DNA of 64,000 nt. It comes from CAYILR01 sp964364175. GTDB lineage: Bacteria; Bdellovibrionota; UBA1018. The DNA is taken from NCBI GenBank assembly GCA_964364175.1, contig CAYILR010000008.1:38441-102440 (forward strand), given 5' to 3'. This document shows positions 50,512 through 56,152 of this stretch, piece after piece. Made by a program: the position numbers and the translations under genes. The notes under the pieces were generated by a model, which saw nothing but the letters and a program-made list of their open reading frames with translations, ran no database searches and was not told where the DNA came from. Each line of letters starts with the position of its first letter. Positions within the stretch are counted from its first letter, which is position 1.

Positions 50512-51182
50512 CCAATGACGTCAAGACCCAGCGAGATGAGCGACAAGCCACCGTGGCCAAGTGGTGCGCCGAGGCATTCGGCCAGGACCACGCCTCGTCG
50601 CTGCCCCAGCGTGGTCTGAGGCTCTTGGAGGAGGCACTTGAAGCCGCGCAAGCCGCTGGTGTTCCGCTGGCTCAGGCGCATCACGTCGTCGACTACGTCT
50701 ACGGACGGCCGGTTGGGGAGCTTCAACAGGAGCTTGGTGGCATCGGCGTGACGGTTCTCGCCCTCGCAGCCGCGGCCGGGCTTTCGGCCGAAGAGGCTGA
50801 GGCTCGGGAGGTGGCGCGCGTCCTATCGAAACCGATAGAGCACTTCCGCCGTCGCAACATCGAGAAAAACGAAGCGGGCCTCGAAGCTCGCCCCGACGCA
50901 GCCACCAGGCTCAACGCCGAGGCCGAGATGCTCAACAAGCTGGTGATCACGCTGCGCGAAACGAGGCAACGAGACGCCGCCAAGATCGCGAAGCTTAAGA
51001 AGGCGCTCGAAGCTGGTCCGGCCCGGCTTCGGGAGATGGCCGACGACTACGACCGGAAGCTGCTATTGCACGACTTTTCCAAGGCCCGGTCTTCAGAAAT
51101 GGCCGCGTTGATTCGATCTGCCGACCTCATCAACGCGGCGCTCCACGTCGAGGCTGCTCAGGAAAAGGCGATGGAGCCGTGA
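50502..51182 (+). CDS. MazG-like nucleotide pyrophosphohydrolase
   Basis: A 226-residue protein. RGLRLLEEALEAAQAAGV with later VVDYVYGRPVGELQQELGG matches the helical EExx(E/D) metal site of MazG-type enzymes, which hydrolyse nucleoside triphosphates to monophosphates. Phages use them to adjust nucleotide or alarmone pools. The C-terminal half is coiled coil. ATG 50502 or 50508. Confidence 0.78.
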   Translation: MPMTNDVKTQRDERQATVAKWCAEAFGQDHASSLPQRGLRLLEEALEAAQAAGVPLAQAHHVVDYVYGRPVGELQQELGGIGVTVLALAAAAGLSAEEAEAREVARVLSKPIEHFRRRNIEKNEAGLEARPDAATRLNAEAEMLNKLVITLRETRQRDAAKIAKLKKALEAGPARLREMADDYDRKLLLHDFSKARSSEMAALIRSADLINAALHVEAAQEKAMEP

Positions 51183-51379
51183 TGCTTCTTCACTGCTACG
51201 TCTACATGCTTCGGCGCGGTCCTCGATTTCCCGGTGGGCCGGGGCACTTCATCGACTACGTCTACGAGCGCACCTGTGGCACCGAGCAGGACGCCAAGGA
51301 CCGCGTGGCTGAGCTTAGGAGCCGTGGTGAGGAGGCCCTCTACCTCATCAACCACACCATCCGAGGCGCGTTTTACTGA
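51182..51379 (+). CDS. 65-residue protein
   Basis: Starts in a TGATG overlap with the MazG-like gene and ends in another with the next. The product (MLLHCYVYMLRRGPRF...) is small and alpha/beta. No function known. Confidence 0.55.
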   Translation: MLLHCYVYMLRRGPRFPGGPGHFIDYVYERTCGTEQDAKDRVAELRSRGEEALYLINHTIRGAFY

Positions 51380-51663
51380 TGAGCACAACATTTCACTTCG
51401 TCCGCTCAGTTTCCATTCAGCAGATGGCACAAGCCGTCGATGGACGGCTAGAGCAGCAACCTCCGGTTGGAGGCGAACCACATTGGCTGTTGTCCTGGCG
51501 TGGAAAAGAATTGGGTCGTGAGTCGTTGGCCGTCTACCTGACTGTTCGGCCAGACGGATCTGTCGATGTCGATCAGGGCTACACACCGTACTTCTCCGGT
51601 CATTGGGAATTGAGGGAGGCGTTGGTAGCCGCTGGTCTTCCAAAGGAAGACTACACTTCATGA
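51379..51663 (+). CDS. 94-residue protein
   Basis: A small protein with two TRP-rich strands. Overlaps both neighbours. No function known. Confidence 0.55.
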   Translation: MSTTFHFVRSVSIQQMAQAVDGRLEQQPPVGGEPHWLLSWRGKELGRESLAVYLTVRPDGSVDVDQGYTPYFSGHWELREALVAAGLPKEDYTS

Positions 51664-51947
51664 AGAAGCACTACGCGACCAGGGGCACTCGTGGATTTCC
51701 CCTTTGTGGGGCGGAGCCGTCATTGCCGTTCCTCCCGACGAAGCGGGCCAAGGACGTGACGTGTCTGCGATGCAAGAAGCGCCTGAAGAAACAGCCTCGG
51801 GTGTTGTCGTCGTGGATGAAGGGCAAGACGCAGAGCCGGAAGGTCGGCAAGGTGCCGAGGTGGGTGGTGGCTCGGTTGCCGCATCCCAACTCGGTTGCGG
51901 CGCGGATGATCCTCATCAGAGGGAACCCATGGGCGGGGTGCCAATGA
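51660..51947 (+). CDS. 95-residue basic protein with Cys pair
   Basis: Basic, with VTCLRCKKRLKK forming a possible zinc half-site and an early LCGAEP. ATG 51660 overlaps the upstream stop. May bind nucleic acid. Confidence 0.55.
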   Translation: MKKHYATRGTRGFPLCGAEPSLPFLPTKRAKDVTCLRCKKRLKKQPRVLSSWMKGKTQSRKVGKVPRWVVARLPHPNSVAARMILIRGNPWAGCQ

Positions 51948-52117
51948 GAACCTGGCTCTTGTGCTGGGACGACGTTCCTGAGGCCGTCATCGTCGCCAAA
52001 GATGATGAAGAGGCTGAGCGGCTCGTCTACAAGCACCACCTCAAGGACGTTGAGCGTGGGACCGTCCGCCACTGGTCATGGCGCGAGCTTCCGTCCATCG
52101 AGGGACTGGATGCGTAG
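51944..52117 (+). CDS. 57-residue protein
   Basis: Acidic, starting MRTWLLCWDDVPEAV, in an ATGA overlap. No function known. Confidence 0.55.
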   Translation: MRTWLLCWDDVPEAVIVAKDDEEAERLVYKHHLKDVERGTVRHWSWRELPSIEGLDA

Positions 52118-52382
52118 GACAGTCTCACAGGAGGTCATGGACGCCGCCCGCGGCGACCCACGGGGCGAGGCCCGATCGGCCGCCTGGGTGGCGTACAGCG
52201 CGCGCCAGGCCGAGACCAACGCTCAGGGCTGGGACCCACCGGGGCCACCGTCGCCGTGGACCATCGAGAGCCGACCTGTTCGGCCGGTGACGTTCCGGGT
52301 CACTGACATCCGGCCGTGGGAGCCGTCGTTCGTGGCTGTACCTGCGGATCCGGGGCCTTGGAATACGAAACGCAAAGGTTGA
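52110..52382 (+). CDS. 90-residue protein
   Basis: The last protein gene before the tRNA cluster, which lies on the other strand. Pro/Trp-rich C-terminus. ATG 52110 overlaps the previous gene by 8 nt. No function known. Confidence 0.5.
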   Translation: MRRTVSQEVMDAARGDPRGEARSAAWVAYSARQAETNAQGWDPPGPPSPWTIESRPVRPVTFRVTDIRPWEPSFVAVPADPGPWNTKRKG

Positions 52383-52393
52383 TTGAGAAACAA

Positions 52394-52478
52394 CGGAGAA
52401 AGGTGGAGTCGAACCACTCACGCTTGCGCGTGTCTCGGTTTAGCAGACCGATGCCAGACCGCTCCGGCGACATTCTCC
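52394..52478 (-). tRNA. tRNA-Ser (GCU)
   Basis: Class II tRNA with loop CTGCTAA (anticodon GCT) and a long variable arm. CCA is not encoded. Acceptor pair 7:66 is a mismatch. Confidence 0.92.
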
Positions 52479-52535
52479 CCAATGCGCCATGCTTCTTTAC
52501 ACGGAAGAAGCTGGCGCCCCAGATAGACCTTCTGG

Positions 52536-52620
52536 CGGGTCAGGCAGGATTTGAACCTGCGGCACCCGAAGGTGCTCTTGTTTTCAAGACAAGCGCCTTA
52601 AGCCGCTCGGCCACTGACCC
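52536..52620 (-). tRNA. tRNA-Ser (UGA)
   Basis: Class II, loop CTTGAAA (anticodon TGA), good acceptor GGGTCAG/CTGACCC. No encoded CCA. Confidence 0.93.
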
Positions 52621-52629
52621 AAAAACTGA

Positions 52630-52716
52630 AGGAAGACTGAGCAGTCGAAGCCCAAGCCCTTGTGAGGCTCCCATCGCGTTCGAAGCGAGTCCGGCGCCCT
52701 GTCCGGTTAGTCTTCC
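52630..52716 (-). tRNA. tRNA-Ser (CGA)
   Basis: Class II, loop TTCGAAC (anticodon CGA), acceptor GGAAGACT pairs with AGTCTTCC. No encoded CCA. The anticodon stem has four good pairs. Confidence 0.88.
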
Positions 52717-52730
52717 ATACCTATCAATGG

Positions 52731-52815
52731 CGGACAGCGTGGGTCACGATCCCAACACCCAAAGGTGCCGCTCGATTTCCAGTCGAGGGTCAGCCCAAGC
52801 CAGACTTCACTGTCC
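52731..52815 (-). tRNA. tRNA-Ser (GGA)
   Basis: Class II, loop CTGGAAA (anticodon GGA). The T-loop reads ATCGTGA instead of TTCGANT, so U54 is changed. No encoded CCA. Confidence 0.88.
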
Positions 52816-52836
52816 ATACCTGTGAACAGAACACGA

Positions 52837-52925
52837 TGACGGTGGCGGGAGTCGAACCCGCGAGTACCTTGCGGCTAGTCCTCGCGTTTAGGGCGAGCGC
52901 CTTGTCCACCTTGGCTTGCACCGTC
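52837..52925 (-). tRNA. tRNA-Leu (UAA)
   Basis: Class II, loop CCTAAAC (anticodon TAA), acceptor GACGGTG/CACCGTC, D-stem GCC/GGC. No encoded CCA. Confidence 0.93.
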
Positions 52926-52933
52926 GTTGAGAA

Positions 52934-53093
52934 GCTCGAAGAACAAGTGTTGAAACCGGATATGCCTTTCGGCTACGCCGCGTCTTCCAATTCCGCCATA
53001 CCTCCGTTGGTGGAGGCACCAGGATTTGAACCAATGGACGAGCTTTCGCTCAGCGTATTTTACAGATAACCAGTTGTCGTCGGTTCTTCGAGC
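52934..53093 (-). tRNA. Putative circularly permuted tRNA-Tyr (GUA)
   Basis: Read along the minus strand, a 3' half (53066-53008: anticodon loop CTGTAAA, variable arm GAGC-GAAA-GCTC, T-loop TTCAAAT, acceptor TGCCTCC, A and CCA) is followed after 2 nt by a 5' half (53005-52974: acceptor GGAGGTA, D-stem GCG/CGC, then GCGTA). All seven acceptor pairs form. Joining the halves at GCGTA and TCTGTAAA gives a perfect stem around a Tyr anticodon, and the D-arm to anticodon region matches bacterial tRNA-Tyr. The flanks pair over 11 bp (52934-52944 with 53083-53093) and over CCGGTT/AACTGG nearer the join. The T-stem is irregular (two good pairs next to the loop), which is a caution. Confidence 0.72.
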
Positions 53094-53106
53094 AAGAAAC
53101 AGAAAC

Positions 53107-53226
53107 AGAGAGCAAGTGGCGTCAGTGGAAGTTGGCACCGCGCCTACGGCCCTTTACAGGGGCCGCACTGGGAGTCGAACCCAGCGATCTCCGTTGTGTA
53201 GATAATCCACAGAACATCGGCTCTCT
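53107..53226 (-). ncRNA. Second tRNA-like element with permuted layout
   Basis: A good T-arm CTGGG-TTCGACT-CCCAG (53184-53168) is followed by TGCGGCC, then 9 nt later by GGCCGTA, which pairs with it (seven pairs, one G:U). The outer flanks AGAGAGC (53226-53220) and GCTCTCT (53113-53107) pair. Between the outer flank and the T-arm is a 35-nt segment closed by CGAT/ATCG, and after GGCCGTA is a GGCG/CGCC arm with a 19-nt loop. No ordinary 5' half exists where a normal tRNA would place it. I cannot assign an anticodon. It may be a permuted tRNA, a decayed one or a tRNA-like RNA. Confidence 0.5.
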
Positions 53227-53230
53227 TGAC

Positions 53231-53315
53231 TGGTGCGCAAGGCGGGACTCGAACCCACACGCCCGAAGGCACTCGACTCTGAATCGAGCAAGACTACCAG
53301 TTCCATCACTTGCGC
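53231..53315 (-). tRNA. tRNA-Leu (CAG)
   Basis: Class II, loop TTCAGAG (anticodon CAG), acceptor GCGCAAG/CTTGCGC, encoded CCA (53231-53233). Confidence 0.94.
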
Positions 53316-53320
53316 AAGAA

Positions 53321-53387
53321 CAAGCTCGTATGAGGACTCGAACCTCGTTCCCCTTCGGGACGCCTCCTGCGCGCTGGCTACGAGCTT
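53321..53387 (-). ncRNA. tRNA-like element lacking an anticodon arm
   Basis: A 67-nt element between two Leu tRNAs. AAGCTCGTA pairs with TACGAGCTT over 9 bp, a D-like arm GCC-N11-GGC and a variable-type stem GTCCC/GGG(A)AC follow, then a T-arm (GAGG-TTCGAGT-CCTC). There is no room for an anticodon stem-loop. The 9+4 stacking recalls selenocysteine tRNA or allo-tRNA acceptor branches, but without an anticodon. Function unknown. Confidence 0.55.
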
Positions 53388-53389
53388 GA

Positions 53390-53474
53390 TGGTGCGTGAG
53401 GCGGGAGTCGAACCCGCACGTCCGAAGACACTAGGCTCTCGACCTAGCAAGGCTACCAGTTACATCACTCACGC
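53390..53474 (-). tRNA. tRNA-Leu (GAG)
   Basis: Class II, loop TCGAGAG (anticodon GAG), acceptor GCGTGAG/CTCACGC, encoded CCA. Confidence 0.94.
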
Positions 53475-53482
53475 ACACAAAA

Positions 53483-53570
53483 TGGTGGGAGAGGCCGGAC
53501 TCGAACCGGCTCAGTCACAAGGACAACAGTTTTACAGACTGCCATAGCTCGCCATCTCTATCGCTCTCCC
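53483..53570 (-). tRNA. tRNA-Tyr (GUA)
   Basis: Class II, loop CTGTAAA (anticodon GTA), acceptor GGGAGAG/CTCTCCC, encoded CCA, ordinary gene order. Confidence 0.92.
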
Positions 53571-53575
53571 GAAGT

Positions 53576-53660
53576 TGGTGCAGTGTGATGGAGTCGAACC
53601 ACCCGAGCCGAAGCACCTGGGTTACAACCAGGCCCGCTACCCCTACGGTGTTAACACTGC
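53576..53660 (-). tRNA. tRNA-Tyr (GUA), second copy
   Basis: Acceptor GCAGTGT/ACACTGC with encoded CCA; anticodon loop TTGTAAC reads GTA with U33 in place; a 12-13-nt variable arm with a TTCG loop. The sequence differs from the other Tyr tRNA. The anticodon call depends on taking CCTGG/CCAGG as the stem. Confidence 0.8.
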
Positions 53661-53665
53661 ATAGT

Positions 53666-53750
53666 TGGTGCGAGCGGCGGGAATCGAACCCGCATGACTT
53701 TCGTCGCAGGAGTCTAGATCCTGGGTGTCTGCCAGTTCCACCACGCTCGC
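53666..53750 (-). tRNA. tRNA-Leu (UAG)
   Basis: Class II, loop TCTAGAC (anticodon TAG), acceptor GCGAGCG/CGCTCGC, encoded CCA. Confidence 0.94.
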
Positions 53751-53754
53751 ATGT

Positions 53755-53838
53755 TGGTGCCGTCACCGAGACTTGAACTCGGACGCCCGAAGGCCCACGA
53801 TTTTGAGGCGTGGTTGTCTACCTTTCCATCATGACGGC
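53755..53838 (-). tRNA. tRNA-Leu (CAA)
   Basis: Class II, loop CTCAAAA (anticodon CAA) with a C:U mismatch at the base of the loop, acceptor GCCGTCA/TGACGGC, encoded CCA. Confidence 0.9.
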
Positions 53839-53946
53839 ACACGACAGCACCTGGTGCCGTCATGCCCAACCTTTGCGTTATTCGGTTGTCAAAGAGCAGA
53901 GAACAGATCAGAACAGCGAACCAGAACTCGAAGGCCGCAAACGCGA

Positions 53947-53971
53947 GAAGGCCCCCTTTCGGGGGGCCTTC
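53947..53971 (-). repeat. 10-bp GC-rich hairpin in the tRNA leader
   Basis: GAAGGCCCCC (53947-53956) pairs with GGGGGCCTTC (53962-53971). No T-run follows on either strand. It could be a processing or attenuation stem. Confidence 0.65.
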
Positions 53972-54107
53972 GTCGAGCTTCGCACAGTAGGTGCTTGGCT
54001 AGGCGGAGTCCCCCTGATCGACGCAAAGGCTCAACAGGCTCGACAGCGAATAGTTGGTCGAGAGAGCGGAGGTCGATGAGAGGGACAACTGCGTCATGGC
54101 GACACCC

Positions 54108-54137
54108 AGGCTACGCGAGCCGGTTCGAGGAAGTCAA
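54108..54137 (-). promoter_or_regulatory. Possible tRNA operon promoter
   Basis: Minus-strand TTGACT (54132-54137) and TAGCCT (54108-54113), 18 nt apart, about 270 nt before the first tRNA. Confidence 0.45.
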
Positions 54138-54172
54138 CTCCTAAGTGAAGACGGCCAGATCTGCCCACAGAT

Positions 54173-54793
54173 TCAGCGAGATCCGGAGAAGATGAAGGGC
54201 GCAAGTTGGAAATGCGCCCAGCCGTCTTGAGGCGTTCCCTTCGTTCCGACGGCAAGCACTCCAAGCTCTTCATCGAGCCGCGCTCGCGCCAAGGAAGGAT
54301 TGGCGTCCCAGGTGCCGCCTTTCTTCCAGCGACCTGGAAGCTCTTTTCGCAGATCGATCGTGCGCTTGTACGTGTTGTGGCTGTCGGGATACACCGTCAG
54401 CGTCACCATGCTCCCATCAAGGGAAGCTAGGAGCCAGTCCTTCTCGATCAACCAGTGGACCCAACTGTTCTCGATAAGCTCCTGGTCCTTTCTCACTTGG
54501 GCCAGGAGCTTCTTCTTGTCGGACGCCGACAAGGAACCCGCCGCGAGTTCAAAGACCCGTTCACCCCTCTTCTCCAACCAAAACTTGGCTGTGACCCCTT
54601 GTTTTAGGGACTTCGGATCAACGGTCTGGAGGTGTATCCGTTCGTCGTCATTGCTGAACCAACCCCAATTGTGGGACGCCACGTTCTTCAGCACTACAGC
54701 CATGGCCGTGATCGAACCACCGGCCTGGAGCTTCGCCAGGGCCTTCTCCACGGCTGCAAGACGAGCTTCGATGGTCTTTCCCTTTGTCGTCAT
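54173..54793 (-). CDS. Paralog of the gene at 37442 (unknown family)
   Basis: A 206-residue protein with a short coiled-coil start and the same core as 37442-37981 (SHNWGWFSNDDERIHLQT, KRGERVFELAA, then TVYPDSHNTYKRTIDLRKEL). ATG 54793 was chosen; in-frame codons up to 54877 are not supported. Function unknown. Confidence 0.68.
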   Translation of the reverse strand: MTTKGKTIEARLAAVEKALAKLQAGGSITAMAVVLKNVASHNWGWFSNDDERIHLQTVDPKSLKQGVTAKFWLEKRGERVFELAAGSLSASDKKKLLAQVRKDQELIENSWVHWLIEKDWLLASLDGSMVTLTVYPDSHNTYKRTIDLRKELPGRWKKGGTWDANPSLARARLDEELGVLAVGTKGTPQDGWAHFQLAPFIFSGSR

Positions 54794-54831
54794 ACCCACA
54801 TGATGATCAAGGTTCGTTCGCTCGTCAAGAG

Positions 54832-55053
54832 CTACATCGACCTGGTCTTCCAGGCGAGCCGGACCCGATCCTGGCAATCGGCGCAGACGCAGGTCTTGCC
54901 GGCTTGCTTGAGCGCTCCCCAGAAGGGGCCAGGCTCGATGTCAAAGAGGTCTTGGTAGACGATGTGCTCTCCGGTCTCGACCAGCCGCAGGACCCTCTTG
55001 GTCTTGTCCTTCGGGCTCTCGACCGAGGACAACGCCGAGCACGACGTGCTCAC
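54832..55053 (-). CDS. 73-residue protein with Cys pair
   Basis: Starts at GTG 55053, overlapping the phosphoesterase stop as GTGA. The end has CVCADCQDRVRLAW, a possible zinc site. Co-translated with the phosphoesterase. Confidence 0.6.
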   Translation of the reverse strand: MSTSCSALSSVESPKDKTKRVLRLVETGEHIVYQDLFDIEPGPFWGALKQAGKTCVCADCQDRVRLAWKTRSM

Positions 55054-55700
55054 AAGTCCACCACCACCGGTGCTCGACAGACGTCGATCTGATTCTGCCC
55101 ATCCAACTGCGAGACGTTCGCAGCCTCAACCCCGTGAAACCGTCCTCGGCCGTAGCCCTCGTGGACATGCCCAAAGACATGGAACTTCGGCTTGGCCCGA
55201 ACTACCTCACGCAACAATCCAGGACACCCGTAGTGTTCGAGGGCCTTCGTCTGTTTGTTCAAGACTGCATCAAAGATCGTGTGTGGTGGCCCGTGCGTGA
55301 TGAGCAGGTCCAGGCCCTCTGGGATCTGCGACCAGCGAACCTCGCCCTCACGCGCTCCGTAGCCGAACGCCCAGCCGCGGAACTCCGGCGTATAAGGGCT
55401 CCCCCAGAGCTTCTTGCCCATAACCTCGCAGCCTTGGTCCTTGAGAACGTAGTCGGCGTTCGAGAGCCAGGCTCGCGCGGTCCACCACGACTCCTGAAAG
55501 GCGAACTCGTGATTGCCTGGGATAACGACCTTGTAGGGATGGTCTTGCTCCCCCAACCAGTCATTGAAGTCCAGGATCTCTTTCTGAGTGCCTTTGAGGG
55601 TGAAGTCGCCCGCATGAACCAACACGTCCCCATCGGGCAACTTTGGCAGCCTGCGCTGTTGGTTGTGGGTGTCTGAGATACATACAACCCTGACAGTCAC
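55050..55700 (-). CDS. Calcineurin-like metallophosphoesterase
   Basis: A 216-residue enzyme with the full metal-binding set: CISDTHNQ, VHAGDFT, IPGNHEFAF, LLITHGPPH and FGHVHEG. Members hydrolyse phosphodiesters or phosphomonoesters of nucleotides or nucleic acids; the substrate here is not evident. GTG 55700 has AGGAG 7 nt upstream; the open frame continues to 55958 without support. Confidence 0.9.
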   Translation of the reverse strand: MTVRVVCISDTHNQQRRLPKLPDGDVLVHAGDFTLKGTQKEILDFNDWLGEQDHPYKVVIPGNHEFAFQESWWTARAWLSNADYVLKDQGCEVMGKKLWGSPYTPEFRGWAFGYGAREGEVRWSQIPEGLDLLITHGPPHTIFDAVLNKQTKALEHYGCPGLLREVVRAKPKFHVFGHVHEGYGRGRFHGVEAANVSQLDGQNQIDVCRAPVVVDL

Positions 55701-55811
55701 AGATCCGCTCCTGTCAGCAGAGCCTAACACAAGCGTCTTGCCTGTAGAGCCGAAAAGAGCCCCAACGCCCGGCAAGGCGGTGGCCCTGCGGACAGAAGGG
55801 AGGTGATTGCT

Positions 55812-55883
55812 ATGAAGATCGTGAGCGCTTCCCACGTCGACCACGGTCTCTCGCAGGCCCAGGTTGACTGGCTCGTGACCTAA
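55812..55883 (+). pseudogene. Truncated 5' remnant of a phage gene
   Basis: GGGAGGTGATTGCT precedes ATG 55812 and a 23-codon frame MKIVSASHVDHGLSQAQVDW... that ends at TAA 55881. The opening resembles the start of longer phage proteins of unknown function. The TnpB element begins just after, so insertion or rearrangement probably cut this gene. The rest of it is not found on the right side of the element. Confidence 0.5.
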
Positions 55884-55973
55884 CCAGGGCCTAAGAGGTA
55901 ATCTAAGGCACCGAGGGGTAGCTTGAGGCAACCTCATCAAGAGGTCATCAACGGTCATTGCTGAGAGGTCGCC

Positions 55974-56150
55974 ATGAAGAATGACAACACTGTGTTACTA
56001 CTACGACTTGTCGAGGCGGCTGAACGCTTGGGCGTTTCGCCATCGACCGTTCGGCGCCTTGTCCGCACAGGAAAACTTCGCTCGGTTGTGATCGGAAAAG
56101 AGCGCCGTGTTCCGCTCGTCGCACTCAATGAATTCGTCGGTGGCAAATAG
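55974..56150 (+). CDS. Small helix-turn-helix protein in the TnpB element
   Basis: A 58-residue protein, LVEAAERLGVSPSTVRRLVR, TGKLRSVVIGKERRVPLVAL, of the excisionase/MerR-like type, exactly the N-terminal DNA-binding domain found on IS607-type serine recombinases but here without the recombinase. It stops 2 nt before tnpB. It may bind the element ends or regulate tnpB. Confidence 0.75.
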   Translation: MKNDNTVLLLRLVEAAERLGVSPSTVRRLVRTGKLRSVVIGKERRVPLVALNEFVGGK

Positions 56151-56152
56151 GG

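Larger units (their letters stand above)
53839..54172. other. tRNA operon leader region, no gene seen
   Basis: About 330 nt upstream of the tRNA cluster on its strand. It contains a GC-rich hairpin at 53947-53971 and a promoter-like pair at 54108-54137. I see no convincing protein gene on either strand. Confidence 0.6.

Noticed and set aside
53107..53226. Calling the second permuted-like element a tRNA-Tyr from the CTGTAAA loop between its acceptor strands
   Set aside because: That loop lies inside the acceptor hairpin, not in an anticodon arm, so the resemblance is not evidence for Tyr identity.
53321..53387. Reading the 67-nt element as a selenocysteine tRNA
   Set aside because: The 9+4 stacking is similar, but there is no anticodon arm at all, so a decoding role is not supported.
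52394..53840. Several plus-strand open frames with RXXGXEPARP-like repeats across the tRNA cluster
   Set aside because: These are the classic antisense shadows of tRNA T-arms and acceptor stems, not proteins.
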